Below, in pieces: positions 1 to 8,860 of a DNA stretch of 48,339 bases. Each line of letters starts with the position of its first letter. The stretch's first letter is position 1. Below the pieces are notes generated by a model that made no database searches, was not told the DNA's origin, and worked only from the letters and a program-made list of their open reading frames with translations. A program made the translations under genes and the position numbers. The stretch covers positions 1 to 48,339 of the forward strand of contig VXMH01000006.1 in NCBI GenBank assembly GCA_009841235.1, read 5' to 3'. This DNA comes from Caldilineaceae bacterium SB0661_bin_32. GTDB lineage: Bacteria > Chloroflexota > Anaerolineae > Caldilineales > Caldilineaceae.

Positions 1-267
1 TCCCTTGCCAATCAATTCAATCCAACATCTGTAGGGTTGATCAGAGGTTCCCTAAATCGGATGGATTTGCTATTCGCGCGCGGCGAAACTATTACGAGTC
101 TGGATAGGCTGCTCGACCTCGTAGAGCGTGCGCATGATGAGCTAGATGTGTTGCAGTCACTCTGGCTTGAAATCGACGTATTGACGGCCGCGGGCGGGGA
201 GTTTGCTTCCGCTTGCCGACACTTCCTTGCGTCGCAGATCGCAGAGCGAGGTCTCGATAGGACCTGA
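1..267 (+). CDS. C-terminal fragment of an unrecognised protein (truncated by window edge)
   Basis: The frame is open from base 1 to a TGA at 265-267, giving at least 88 residues with the true start outside the window. The visible part is rich in Leu, Asp, Glu and Arg and looks helical (for example LDRLLDLVERAHDELDVLQ). I see no catalytic motif and do not recognise a family. It lies on the strand opposite the neighbouring HNH gene, with a non-coding gap of about 110 bases between them. Its position beside a phage-type HNH gene makes a prophage-related protein possible, but nothing in the residues proves this. It may also be a chance open frame. Confidence 0.4.
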   Translation, partial: SLANQFNPTSVGLIRGSLNRMDLLFARGETITSLDRLLDLVERAHDELDVLQSLWLEIDVLTAAGGEFASACRHFLASQIAERGLDRT

Positions 268-377
268 ATCTGACACTTGAGTCAGCGCAACGCGAATCCA
301 AAAAATCTCAAACCCGTTTACGCGCGCGAGACACCCCCGCCGGTTCCCGAAGGCCACCTGCCAGCTTTTCGAAGGGG

Positions 378-689
378 TTATCCCTCGCGCTGCCGCTCGC
401 TGGCTGTCTTAACAGCGTGGTACCGCTGGCACAGCGGCTGAAGGTTTTCGCGGTCGTGCGTGCCGGCTTGCAGGGGCACGATGTGGTCGACGAGGACAAC
501 TGCGGTGACGCGGCCAGCTGCAGCACAGTGGCGGCATAGCGGCTCTACAGCAAGGACAGCGTTGCGGATGCAGTGCCACTGCTTGTCGTACCGCGCTAGC
601 CGGCGGGGACGGCGCTGCGTGCCGCAGACGGAGCAGGCGCCCGTGCGCACTACATCTGCACAGCGTTTGTCATTGCAGGCAGTGCTCAC
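378..689 (-). CDS. HNH endonuclease, phage type, possibly defective
   Basis: This 103-residue protein starts at GTG. It has the layout of small HNH nucleases that sit beside phage terminase genes: an N-terminal CxxC (CSVC), a Tyr-Asp-x-x-Trp segment, a second CxxC (PLCRHC), the core VDHIVPLQAGTHDRENLQ with the catalytic His, and a C-terminal LCQRYHAVKTA. In relatives the last element usually reads C-x-R-[CH]-H, so the Tyr at the fourth position is unusual and could weaken structural metal binding. HNH proteins of this kind nick or cut DNA, often during phage packaging. No terminase, portal or capsid gene is visible nearby, so this is probably a prophage remnant or a lone mobile nuclease. Family assignment is firm; activity is uncertain. 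Confidence 0.75.
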   Translation of the reverse strand: MSTACNDKRCADVVRTGACSVCGTQRRPRRLARYDKQWHCIRNAVLAVEPLCRHCAAAGRVTAVVLVDHIVPLQAGTHDRENLQPLCQRYHAVKTASERQREG

Positions 690-753
690 TAACCTGAGCT
701 TGCCATTTTTCCAACCATGTTCCTTTTGTCGTTATTCTTTTCCCAAATGCGGC

Positions 754-1902
754 TTACTGGCGCTGGCGCGTCCATTCCGTTTTGGCGGTCTTCTGCCTCC
801 CGTCAGCGGGGAGCGTATCCGCGACGATACAGGCGTCCAACTGCCTACGCAGCGCCTCTACGTCCAGACCGCCATGCGAGGCGATCATCACAATCTGCGT
901 GCGGGGCGGCTCATCGCCCCACTCATCGGCCAGCGTCAGGCTGGCGCGTTTGCCCACCATTTGCAGAATCATCCTGTTGTCCGGCATCTCATGAAGCTGA
1001 ACTACGCCTTTAGCGCGGTAGATGGTTTTGGGCAGTTCCTCGAACATCCCCCGTAATGCCTTCAGCGACAGCGGTCTGTCCGTCGTCCAGCTCCAGGTGC
1101 TGAATACCAGCGTATGGTCGGTGTGTACATGGTGGTGATCTTCGGCTTCATCGAGTTCCTCATCCACGCCGTGCACGTGCACGTCGCGCTCGGCGCGCCG
1201 ATGCAGCCGTTCCGGCGCATACTTGCCCACGCCCAGCACCAGCTCCAGCGGCGCCTGCCCGTAGGTAACTTCCAGAATGCGCGCATCCGGCACGTCGCCC
1301 CGAATCAAATCGGTCTTAATGTCAACCACGTTGAGAAACACCTTTCTCATCTTCACTCTCGGCTCAACCAGTCGCATCAGTTCGGATTTGATCTCTTCCA
1401 GTTCCTGTTCCGTGACCAGATCGACTTTGTTCAGTACCACGATGTCCGCGACGGCGATCTGATCCAGCGCCAGCCCGAGATTCTCTTCGTCCAGTGACAG
1501 GACATGATCGGTATCCACGACGACCAGAATGCTGTCGAGCTGCACCAACGGTTTGATTTCAGGTAGCAGAAAGGTATTGGCGACGGCGATAGGATCGGAT
1601 ACGCCGCTGGTCTCGACGATGATGTATTCCGGTGGATCCTCCCGCCGCAACAGATTGAGCGTTTCCCTCAGCAGGTCACCACGAATCGTGCAGCAAATGC
1701 AGCCGTTCGAGAGGTTGACCGCATCGCCTTCGACGCCGACGACCAACTGGGCGTCAATGTTAATCGCGCCAAAATCGTTCACCAGCGCCGCGATCTTCAG
1801 ACCGTGATTGCCGTGCAGGATGTGGTTGAGCAGGGTGGTTTTGCCGGCGCCGAGAAAGCCGTTGAGAATCGTCACCGGCACCGGGAAATGGTGGTTCTCC
1901 AT
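754..1902 (-). CDS. CobW/COG0523 (G3E family) GTPase, putative metal chaperone
   Basis: The chosen ATG gives 382 residues beginning MENHHFPVPVTILNGFLG, the usual N-terminus of the family. A GTG 48 bases upstream would add 16 residues. The Walker A motif GAGKTT is near residue 16, the metal-binding CxCC motif (GCICC) near residue 68, followed by a Walker B region and the NKVD guanine-specificity motif. A His/Asp-rich linker (DVHVHG to DHHHVHTDH) leads into a C-terminal CobW_C domain. COG0523 proteins hydrolyse GTP to deliver metal, often Zn or Co, to client enzymes. No zinc transporter, Zur-type site or cobalamin synthesis gene is adjacent, so the client is unknown. The gene stands alone: about 240 bases separate it from the SDR gene upstream on the same strand. 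Confidence 0.9.
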   Translation of the reverse strand: MENHHFPVPVTILNGFLGAGKTTLLNHILHGNHGLKIAALVNDFGAINIDAQLVVGVEGDAVNLSNGCICCTIRGDLLRETLNLLRREDPPEYIIVETSGVSDPIAVANTFLLPEIKPLVQLDSILVVVDTDHVLSLDEENLGLALDQIAVADIVVLNKVDLVTEQELEEIKSELMRLVEPRVKMRKVFLNVVDIKTDLIRGDVPDARILEVTYGQAPLELVLGVGKYAPERLHRRAERDVHVHGVDEELDEAEDHHHVHTDHTLVFSTWSWTTDRPLSLKALRGMFEELPKTIYRAKGVVQLHEMPDNRMILQMVGKRASLTLADEWGDEPPRTQIVMIASHGGLDVEALRRQLDACIVADTLPADGRQKTAKTEWTRQRQ

Positions 1903-2144
1903 ATCAGGTGTTCCGCCTTCATCGTGATTCAAAATGTGCCGGGCAGCCACTGGTGGCTAAGGCCCTCTAGCTTGCCGAACCAGACCCCGTGCTTGTCGGT
2001 CTAACATAGCGGGGTGGTGCAAACACCGGGGCAGGTCAGTTGTCTGAAATCCAGAACATGAAGTGAGAATAGGGAAGAACCGTTCCGACAATGCGGAGTA
2101 AGAGGTAGAAGTGCTTTACTAAATTGCCGCGAAGCTCTCTCCCC

Positions 2145-2990
2145 TCACTCCCCCAGATTCCCCATCACCGCCAGCGGCGTCGCCGCCAGCAGCCCGCCGT
2201 CAACCGGCATCACAATTCCCGAAATCCAGCGCGCCTCATCGCTCGCAAAGTAGAGCGCCGCATACGCCACGTCCCACGCCGTCCCTTCCGTGCCCAGCGG
2301 CCCGATCTTCCGCCGCCTCTCCCGCTCCTCCATTGAAAACTCAGCCGTGAAAGAAGCATGCACGTGCCCGGGCGCCAGGCAGTTCACGCGGATACCCTCC
2401 CGCCCATGATGCACCGCCATCAGCCTCGTCAGCGTAGCCAGCCCGCCCTTCGCCACCGAATAGGGAACGTTTATATACGCGCCTGCCAGAAGCCCGTCAA
2501 TCGACGATATGTGTACAATCGAACCGCCCCCTCCTGCAGCCATGTGCGGTACAGCATACTTACAGGCCATCACCGGCCCTTTCAAGTTCACGTCCAGAGC
2601 GACATTCCAGAGCGCCTCTTCATAATCCGTAACCCTGCCCCCGCCGATGCCGCCCGCATTGTTGACCAGAATGTCCAGGCTGCCGTAGCGAGCAACGCAC
2701 GCCGCGGCCAGTTCGCGGCAGTCCTCCTCCCTGGTAATGTCCGCTGAAACAAATGAGGCCTCGCCTCCATGCTCCTTGATAAACTTGATCGTCGCCTCGG
2801 CCCTGTCCTCGTCCAGGTCCGCCACCACCACCCGTGCCCCCTGTCGCGCGAAGAGGACGGCGGTTGCATAGCCGATGCCAAGGGCTGCCCGGCCTCGCGA
2901 CCCCGCGCCCGTGACAACTGCCGCCTTACCTTCCAACCTGTCTCCTTGAGGAGGGAGTCCCCCTGACACAGTCAATTCAATTCGGCTCAT
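2145..2990 (-). CDS. Short-chain dehydrogenase/reductase (SDR)
   Basis: This is a 281-residue classical SDR, an NAD(P)-dependent oxidoreductase. It shows the cofactor-binding TGAGSRGRAALGIG segment, an acidic end to strand beta-2 (VVVADLDED, favouring NAD), NNAG, the catalytic Ser in VHISSIDG, and YSVAK with the catalytic Tyr and Lys. The glycine motif carries an insertion relative to the usual TGxxxGxG. It ends in a WISGIVMPVDGG segment typical of FabG-like members. A TTG at 2936 is an alternative start: it has an AAGGAG seven bases upstream and would begin directly at the Rossmann fold, whereas the ATG at 2990 has no clear ribosome site. It is the last of three leftward genes with an isomerase and a second SDR. 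The substrate is probably a sugar, sugar acid or cyclitol, by inference from neighbours. Confidence 0.9.
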   Translation of the reverse strand: MSRIELTVSGGLPPQGDRLEGKAAVVTGAGSRGRAALGIGYATAVLFARQGARVVVADLDEDRAEATIKFIKEHGGEASFVSADITREEDCRELAAACVARYGSLDILVNNAGGIGGGRVTDYEEALWNVALDVNLKGPVMACKYAVPHMAAGGGGSIVHISSIDGLLAGAYINVPYSVAKGGLATLTRLMAVHHGREGIRVNCLAPGHVHASFTAEFSMEERERRRKIGPLGTEGTAWDVAYAALYFASDEARWISGIVMPVDGGLLAATPLAVMGNLGE

Positions 2991-3089
2991 AGGAGTATAT
3001 TCGCGTAGTAGTCAGGCAAGGCACTGTGACGATTCCGCGCCCTGCCTCCTCTTCTCCGTTCACTGCCGCTCGTTCCCCGATTGTGTGAG

Positions 3090-3920
3090 TCAGACAACAT
3101 CCGACAAGTAGCGGGCCTTCGTGATCTCGACGACCTCATCCGGGTCCCGCCGCCACCAGTTGCGCTCCGAAAATATCTCCACTTCGCGATAGCCGTTGTA
3201 CCCCGTCGCCTCCACCAGGCGCCGGATGCGCCGGATGTCGATAACGCCGTCACCCATCATGCCCCGGTCCAGCCGCAGATCGGTCGTATTCAGCAGCCAG
3301 TCGCAGACATGGAAGGAAACGATGCGGCCCGCCGACCGCTCAATCTCCCGTTCCATCTCCGGGTCCCACCACACGTGGTAGACATCGACCACGATGCCCA
3401 GTTCCGGACCGGCCCCCAGCGCATCGATCCAGTCGTTCGCCTGCCCCAAAGTGGACAAACAGGAGCGGAAAGCGCATATCATCGGGTGCAGAGGCTCCAG
3501 GGCCAGCGTAACGCCCACCTGTTTGGCGTAAGGCAGGATCTCCGCCAGTCCCTCAAGGCAGCGGGCGCGGGCCGCAGGCAGGTCTCTTGACCCCTCCGGC
3601 AACCCGCCCGCGACGAAAACAATACACTCGGCCCCAAGCTCCGCGGCTTCGTCAACCGCCCGCCTGGTCTCGGCCAGATTTGCCTGAAACCGGTCGTTGT
3701 CCGAGTCGGTCAGCAAACCGCCGATGCAGTAGCAAGTGACCGTCATATCGTGGGCGTCCAGCCATCGCCGCGCCTCGCGCACGCCCACCTCCTGCAGCTT
3801 GTCCCGAACGATCCCGATCGCATGTACACCATGGCGGGCATAGCCTTCAACTGCCTGCGGCAAGGACCACTGGTGCAGCGTCGTAAACTGGTTGATTGCG
3901 AGTCTGCTGTAATCGCTCAT
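3090..3920 (-). CDS. TIM-barrel sugar phosphate isomerase/epimerase family protein
   Basis: The 276-residue protein has the AP-endonuclease-2-like TIM-barrel pattern used by xylose isomerase-like epimerases. Metal-ligand positions are visible at the strand ends: LALEPLHP (Glu), VVDVYHVWWDPEME (Asp and His), SFHVCDW, and the terminal GYREVEIFSERNWW (Glu). The start was set at MSDYSRLAINQFTT because the 11 residues before it in the longer frame look unconserved. It lies between two SDR genes in a leftward group. By family it isomerises or epimerises a keto-sugar or sugar acid using a divalent metal. The exact substrate cannot be read from sequence. Confidence 0.85.
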   Translation of the reverse strand: MSDYSRLAINQFTTLHQWSLPQAVEGYARHGVHAIGIVRDKLQEVGVREARRWLDAHDMTVTCYCIGGLLTDSDNDRFQANLAETRRAVDEAAELGAECIVFVAGGLPEGSRDLPAARARCLEGLAEILPYAKQVGVTLALEPLHPMICAFRSCLSTLGQANDWIDALGAGPELGIVVDVYHVWWDPEMEREIERSAGRIVSFHVCDWLLNTTDLRLDRGMMGDGVIDIRRIRRLVEATGYNGYREVEIFSERNWWRRDPDEVVEITKARYLSDVV

Positions 3921-3971
3921 GAGCACTCTGCCCCCGCGGCTTTCCTCAGTCAAACTGCTTTTCGGCCATTC

Positions 3972-4715
3972 TCAATAGGTCGCCCGTCCGCCGGACACGT
4001 CAAACACCGCGCCCGTAGCAAAACTGCAGGCGTCGCTGCACAGCCACGCCACCATCTCGGCATTTTCCTCAACCGTTCCAAATCGTCCCATCGGGATCTT
4101 GGCCGTCACAGTCCTGATGTACTCCGGCGTCATTTCGCCGAGGAGATCGGTCTGCACCATCGCCGGGGCCACGCAGTTGACGATAATGCCGCTCTGCGCC
4201 AGCTCCTTGCCCAGTGACTTGGTCAGAGCTATCACGCCCGCCTTGGCCGCCGAATAGGCGCAGGCGTTTGCATTGCCCTCCTTGCCGGCAACCGAAGCCA
4301 CGTTGACGATCCGGCCTCCTCCCTGCTCCAGCATGAACGGGATAACCGCCCGGCTGCACAAAAAGACCGAAGTAAGGTCGGCCGCGATCACACGGTCCCA
4401 CTCTTCCAGTGGGTACTCCCAAGTCGGCAGCGTCGGGCCGGAGACGCCGGCATTGTTGACCAGGATATCTATCACGCCCAACTGGGCCAGCGTATCCTGC
4501 ACTGCCTGCTCAACGCTCGCCGGTTCCGTCACGTCGACGGAGAGCGCGGCATCGAACCCTTGCCCGGCCGCCGTGCCGCGCACAGGACCTGGGTCCAGGT
4601 CCCAAACCGCCACAGACGCGCCCGCGCCGGCCAGCCGTTGAGCAATACCCAACCCAATACCCTTAGCTCCCCCTGTAACAACCGCCGTGCGCCCGCCAAA
4701 ATCATATTCAATCAT
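3972..4715 (-). CDS. SDR family oxidoreductase, FabG-like
   Basis: From the ATG at 4715, which is preceded by AAGGAAAAGG, the protein is 247 residues, the normal classical SDR length. It contains TGGAKGIGLG (cofactor loop), VWDLDPG (Asp favouring NAD), NNAGVSG, the catalytic Ser in NVASVAGKEG, YSAAK, and the C-terminal FATGAVFDVSGGRATY. It is the first gene of the leftward group and faces the Gfo/Idh gene across a 204-base divergent region that holds a perfect inverted repeat. Together with the second SDR and the TIM-barrel protein it probably oxidises and isomerises a polyhydroxy compound. A role in fatty acid synthesis is less likely given these neighbours. Confidence 0.9.
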   Translation of the reverse strand: MIEYDFGGRTAVVTGGAKGIGLGIAQRLAGAGASVAVWDLDPGPVRGTAAGQGFDAALSVDVTEPASVEQAVQDTLAQLGVIDILVNNAGVSGPTLPTWEYPLEEWDRVIAADLTSVFLCSRAVIPFMLEQGGGRIVNVASVAGKEGNANACAYSAAKAGVIALTKSLGKELAQSGIIVNCVAPAMVQTDLLGEMTPEYIRTVTAKIPMGRFGTVEENAEMVAWLCSDACSFATGAVFDVSGGRATY

Positions 4716-4770
4716 CTGCCTTTTCCTTGAAACACCTATCCTCGCCAGGCTCGATTGTCCACTGATCACT

Positions 4771-4804
4771 GCTTTCCCACTTATACCCCAAGTCGTGGGA
4801 AAGC
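4771..4804. promoter_or_regulatory. Perfect 10-bp inverted repeat in a divergent intergenic region, candidate operator
   Basis: GCTTTCCCAC at 4771-4780 and GTGGGAAAGC at 4795-4804 are exact reverse complements separated by 14 bases. The repeat sits 56 bases upstream of the leftward SDR start and 116 bases upstream of the rightward Gfo/Idh start. No T-run follows on either strand, so it is not a terminator. A shared operator for a regulator of the two divergent catabolic groups is the simplest reading; no regulator gene is in view. Confidence 0.5.
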
Positions 4805-4919
4805 GCTACAGATGAGGTCCACGCTGACTATGTTCTCATCCCAAAATCTGCGTTGGTCAGAACCGGTGCAATTCAGCTAAAATGCGGAGAGGGGAAAGCC
4901 GCTGCACCGGAGCACTTGT

Positions 4920-5966
4920 GTGAGCAAATTGCGCATAGTCACAATAGGCGCAGGGACAATGGGCCGCCGGCATATCGAATATGTGAACGCAAGCGGCGAA
5001 TGCCAGCTGGTCGGTATCTGCGACCCGGACTCCGCGGTGGCCGGGCTGGCGGCAAAGGTTGACGCGCCCTTCTTCCTTGACGCCTTCGAAGCGCTCGATT
5101 TCGCCGCTCCTGACGGTGCAATTATTGCCGCCCCCACCAACCTGCATGAAGAGCTTGCCCTGGCATGCATTCGCCGCGGAATCGTGCCCCTGGTGGAGAA
5201 GCCGGTCACCGCCGTCCTCGACGAGGGGCGAAGACTGGTCGACGAAGCTGCCGCCGCCGGCGTGCCCGTCCTGGTCGGCCATCACAGACGCTACCATCCC
5301 CGCGTCAGGCGCCTCTGGAAACTGGTGAAGGGAGGCGCCATTGGCTCCCTGATCGGAGTCTCCCTCTTGTGGGCCGTCAAGAAGCCGGACGCCTACTACG
5401 ACGTCGAATGGCGAACGCGCGCCGGCGGCGGACCGGTACTGACCAACCTCATCCATGAGATCGACACCCTGCGCTACGTCTGCGGCGAAATAACCAGCGT
5501 CTATGCCGCCACCAGTTCGGCGACACGCGGCTTCGAGGTGGAGGATTCCGCCGCGATAACCCTTAATTTCGCGGGCGGCGTGGTCGGCTCGATATTTCTT
5601 TCCGACGCGGCGCCCTCACCCTGGTCATACGAGTTGACGATGTTCGAAAATCCATCCTACGCCCACGTGGCAGGCGACTGCGCCTTCTTCTTCGGTACAG
5701 AAGGATCAATTGCCTTTCCCAGGCTGGAGCTGTGGCGCTATCCCTCCGCGGACAACGCCGGCTGGGAGCATCCGCTCGACCAGGAACAGCATGAACCGGA
5801 CGATGCCGATCCCTTGGCAGCGCAACTGGCCCATTTCTGCCGCGTCATACGAAGAGAAGAGCCGCCTCTCGTCAGCGGTGACGAGGGCCTGCGAACGCTT
5901 GCAGCAACCCAGGCCGTACTGACCTCTGGCAGCGAAGGCATACCCGTTGAGCTTCGACCCGATTGA
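4920..5966 (+). CDS. Gfo/Idh/MocA family oxidoreductase
   Basis: This 348-residue protein starts at GTG. It has an N-terminal Rossmann fold (IVTIGAGTMGRRHIEYV), an Asp-containing beta-2 (VGICDPDS), the family signature VEKPVT near residue 95 with the catalytic Lys, and a C-terminal alpha/beta substrate domain containing GGGPVLTNLIHEIDTLRYV with the conserved Asp and His region. Members are NAD(P)-dependent sugar, inositol or sugar-acid dehydrogenases. It leads the rightward group of molybdopterin hydroxylase, MaoC and PhyH genes and is divergent from the SDR/isomerase group, so the two arms may form one pathway. The substrate is unknown. Confidence 0.9.
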   Translation: MSKLRIVTIGAGTMGRRHIEYVNASGECQLVGICDPDSAVAGLAAKVDAPFFLDAFEALDFAAPDGAIIAAPTNLHEELALACIRRGIVPLVEKPVTAVLDEGRRLVDEAAAAGVPVLVGHHRRYHPRVRRLWKLVKGGAIGSLIGVSLLWAVKKPDAYYDVEWRTRAGGGPVLTNLIHEIDTLRYVCGEITSVYAATSSATRGFEVEDSAAITLNFAGGVVGSIFLSDAAPSPWSYELTMFENPSYAHVAGDCAFFFGTEGSIAFPRLELWRYPSADNAGWEHPLDQEQHEPDDADPLAAQLAHFCRVIRREEPPLVSGDEGLRTLAATQAVLTSGSEGIPVELRPD

Positions 5967-6057
5967 GTCGAACTGCCCGGCCCCCGGTCTGTAGAACTGA
6001 TCTCTTTGCACGTTGATGAAAGTGACAGGCCCGAAAAAAGAGTAAAGGAGACTCCCG

Positions 6058-8376
6058 ATGGCATACGCAACCTACATGGGCGCACAGATCAAGCGCAAGG
6101 AAGACCCCCGTCTGATTACCGGAAGCGGCTCATACGTTGGCGACCTGAAGCTGCCCGGCATGCACTATGTCGCCTTCGTCCGCAGCCCCTACGCGCATGC
6201 CCGCATCGGCGAGATCGACGCCTCGGCCGCGCTCGCCCTTGACGGCGTCGTCGCCGTAGTGACCGGTCAGGACCTCGCCGCGCACACTGAGCCCATGCCC
6301 TTCCCCTTTGAAGTCGGTTCCGCTGACGGCGAGGCCAACGGTGCACGTACCCACCATGCCCTCACGACCGGAAAAGTGCTCCACATGGGCGAGTGCGTGG
6401 CCGCGGTCATCGCCTCCGACGCCGCCACCGCCGCCGATGCCGCCGAGGAAGTCTATGTCGACTGGGAGCCGCTCCCGGCCGTCGCCGGAATCGAACAGGC
6501 GCTCGATGCCGATGCCGCGGTTCTCTTCGACGACATGGACAGTAACGTCCAGGAAGTGTGGCGGCGCAAAGTCGGCGATGTTGACGCCGCATTCTCCTCC
6601 GCCCACAAAGTGGTCAGCCAGCACATAACCAGCCAGCGGCTCGCCGCCGTACCCATGGAGGGCCGCAGTATCGCCGCCGCGCCCGATCCAACCACGGCAG
6701 GCCTGACCGTCTGGACCAGCACGCAAGCGCCCCACCTGGTGCGCGGCCAGCTTGCCGGCGTCCTGCGAATGTCCGAGAACGCCATCCGCGTAATCGCCCC
6801 CGAAGTCGGCGGCGGATTCGGCGTAAAGATCGGCATCTATCCCGAGGAGGTGGTGATAGCCAGCCTGGCAATGCGCTTCCAGCTTCCGCTCAGCTGGGTC
6901 GAAGGGCGCAGCGAACACCTGCTCACCACGACGCACGGCCGCGGCCAGATCGCCGACTACTCGCTGGCCGTCACCGAAGACGGCCGCATTACCGGCATGA
7001 GAATGCGCGTCGTCGCCGACATGGGCGCCTATCCCATCGTACTGATCATCCCTGAGCTGACCGGCTGGATGGCTGTCGGCGTCTACGACATTCCCGCCCT
7101 GGATATAGAGATCGACTGCGTTTTCACCAATACCACGCCCATCGCCGCCTACCGCGGCGCCGGACGGCCTGAAGCGGCCTACTACATTGAACGTATGGTA
7201 GACCTGGTAGCAAATGAGCTGGGCCTGGATCCGACTGAAGTGCGCCGCAGAAACTTCATTGCTCCCGACGCCTTCCCCTACGACACGCGCACCACGCTAA
7301 CCTATGACAGCGGTGAATACGAGAAGTCGTTAACCAAAGCCCTCGACGTTTCCGGCTATGCCTCGCTGCGCGCAGAACAGGAGCAACGCCGCAGCCAGAA
7401 CAATGGCAACCTGCTGGGAATCGGTCTTGCCAGCTACGTGGAGATCTGCGGCTTCGGCCCCTACGAAAGCGCGGAAGTGCGCGTCGAGCCCAGCGGCACC
7501 GTGACCGTCTTTACCGGTATCTCGCCGCACGGCCAGGGGCAGGAGACCACCTTTGCCCAGATCGTGGCCGATCAGCTGGGAGCGGACTACGATCAGATCG
7601 TCGTCAAGCACGGCGACACCGCCAACACGCCCATGGGCATCGGTACGATGGGCAGCCGAGGTCTGGCGGTGGGCGGCACCGCCCTCGTGCGGGCGACCGG
7701 CAAAGTGCGCGACAAGGCCAAACAGATAGCCGGCCACATCCTCGAAGCCGCCGCCGAAGACATCGAGCTGACGGAAGGGCAATACCAGGTGCGGGGCGTC
7801 CCCGACAATGCCGTAACCCTCGTCGACATCGCCGCCCGCGCCTACAGCGATGACCTGCCGGACGCGATCGACACGGGCCTCGAAGGCACGGACTACTTCC
7901 GGCCCGACCTGGTCTACCCGTTCGGCACGCACGTTGCCGTCGTCGAAGTCGAGCAGGCCACAGGCGGCGTTACAATCCGCGAGTACTACTCCGTCGACGA
8001 CTGCGGGCCGCGCATCAGCCCCAAGCTGGTCGACGGCCAGGTACACGGCGGCCTTGCCCAGGGCATCGCCCAAGCGCTTTTGGAAGAGGTGGTCTACAGC
8101 GAGGAGGGTCAGCTGCTGACAGGTACCTTGATGGACTACGCCATCCCCAAGGCCGCGCAGTTCCCCCGATTCGTGACCGACTCAACCGTGACGAATACGC
8201 CCCATAACCCGCTTGGCGCAAAGGGCATCGGTGAAGCCGCCACCATCGGTTCCACGCCAGCCATCGCAAACGCCGTCATGGACGCCCTCAAACCGTGTGG
8301 CGTCCGCCATCTCGACATGCCGCTGACGCCCGAGAAGATCTGGCAGGCAATAAATTCGAATGGGACCGCCGCCTGA
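6058..8376 (+). CDS. Xanthine dehydrogenase-family molybdopterin-binding subunit
   Basis: The 772-residue length is normal for the large subunit of the molybdenum hydroxylase family. The N-terminal a/b hammerhead domain (KRKEDPRLITGSGSYVGD) is followed by two Mo-pterin domains with the cofactor loop GGGFGVK near residue 252, the active-site segment AYRGAGR at about 364-370, a GQGQET loop near residue 500, and the base GIGE with catalytic Glu near residue 726. AYRGAGR is the motif of form II CoxL-like and other hydroxylases, not the Cys-containing AYRCSFR of true CO dehydrogenase, so a hydroxylase of an aldehyde or aromatic/heterocyclic compound is likelier. A good ribosome site (TAAAGGAGA) precedes the ATG. 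The FAD and 2Fe-2S subunits normally encoded beside it are absent here. Confidence 0.93.
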   Translation: MAYATYMGAQIKRKEDPRLITGSGSYVGDLKLPGMHYVAFVRSPYAHARIGEIDASAALALDGVVAVVTGQDLAAHTEPMPFPFEVGSADGEANGARTHHALTTGKVLHMGECVAAVIASDAATAADAAEEVYVDWEPLPAVAGIEQALDADAAVLFDDMDSNVQEVWRRKVGDVDAAFSSAHKVVSQHITSQRLAAVPMEGRSIAAAPDPTTAGLTVWTSTQAPHLVRGQLAGVLRMSENAIRVIAPEVGGGFGVKIGIYPEEVVIASLAMRFQLPLSWVEGRSEHLLTTTHGRGQIADYSLAVTEDGRITGMRMRVVADMGAYPIVLIIPELTGWMAVGVYDIPALDIEIDCVFTNTTPIAAYRGAGRPEAAYYIERMVDLVANELGLDPTEVRRRNFIAPDAFPYDTRTTLTYDSGEYEKSLTKALDVSGYASLRAEQEQRRSQNNGNLLGIGLASYVEICGFGPYESAEVRVEPSGTVTVFTGISPHGQGQETTFAQIVADQLGADYDQIVVKHGDTANTPMGIGTMGSRGLAVGGTALVRATGKVRDKAKQIAGHILEAAAEDIELTEGQYQVRGVPDNAVTLVDIAARAYSDDLPDAIDTGLEGTDYFRPDLVYPFGTHVAVVEVEQATGGVTIREYYSVDDCGPRISPKLVDGQVHGGLAQGIAQALLEEVVYSEEGQLLTGTLMDYAIPKAAQFPRFVTDSTVTNTPHNPLGAKGIGEAATIGSTPAIANAVMDALKPCGVRHLDMPLTPEKIWQAINSNGTAA

Positions 8377-8409
8377 ACCGCGTCGATCTGAGATTAGAGG
8401 AGACCCAGG

Positions 8410-8844
8410 GTGAGCAGCTTCCACGTGGACATTGGCGACAGCGTTTCTTTCAGCAAGACCGTCGGCGAGAGCGACGTTTACCTATTCGCCGGCATCACCG
8501 GCGATCTGGCGCCGAACCACGTCGACGAAGAGTACATGAAACGCTCCAGCTACGGCACGCGCATCGCCCATGGCGCGCTCCTTATCGGCTACATGTCCAC
8601 CGCCTCATCCATGGCGATCGCAGACTCCCGCAGCAGCGACGAGGAGACGCCTGTCTCCCTGGGTTACGACCGCATCCGCTTTCTCGCGCCGGTCTTCCTG
8701 GGCGACACGATAACCGTTCACTACGAAGTCGTTTCAATTGACGAGGAGCGCAGACGGTCCGTATCCGACATACGCGTCACCAACCAGTCCGGTACATTGG
8801 TTGCCGTGGCCCAACACATCCTCAAATGGGTGGCCAACAGCTAG
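8410..8844 (+). CDS. MaoC-like (R)-hydratase, hot-dog fold
   Basis: This 144-residue protein starts at GTG after GAGGAGACCC. The hydratase motif is intact: FAGITGDLAPNHVDEEYM carries the catalytic Asp and His, followed by GTRIAHGALLIGYMS, the helix segment that lines the active site. By family it hydrates or dehydrates an enoyl-CoA-type substrate. It begins 33 bases after the hydroxylase gene and is followed 16 bases later by a PhyH-type gene, so co-transcription is very likely. It suggests that the pathway of this block includes a CoA thioester or a similar beta-hydroxy acid step. Confidence 0.9.
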   Translation: MSSFHVDIGDSVSFSKTVGESDVYLFAGITGDLAPNHVDEEYMKRSSYGTRIAHGALLIGYMSTASSMAIADSRSSDEETPVSLGYDRIRFLAPVFLGDTITVHYEVVSIDEERRRSVSDIRVTNQSGTLVAVAQHILKWVANS

Positions 8845-8860
8845 CGAAGGAAGGGGCACT

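Noticed and set aside
6058..8376. Aerobic CO dehydrogenase (form I CoxL)
   Set aside because: The active-site loop is AYRGAGR, not the Cys-containing AYRCSFR of form I.
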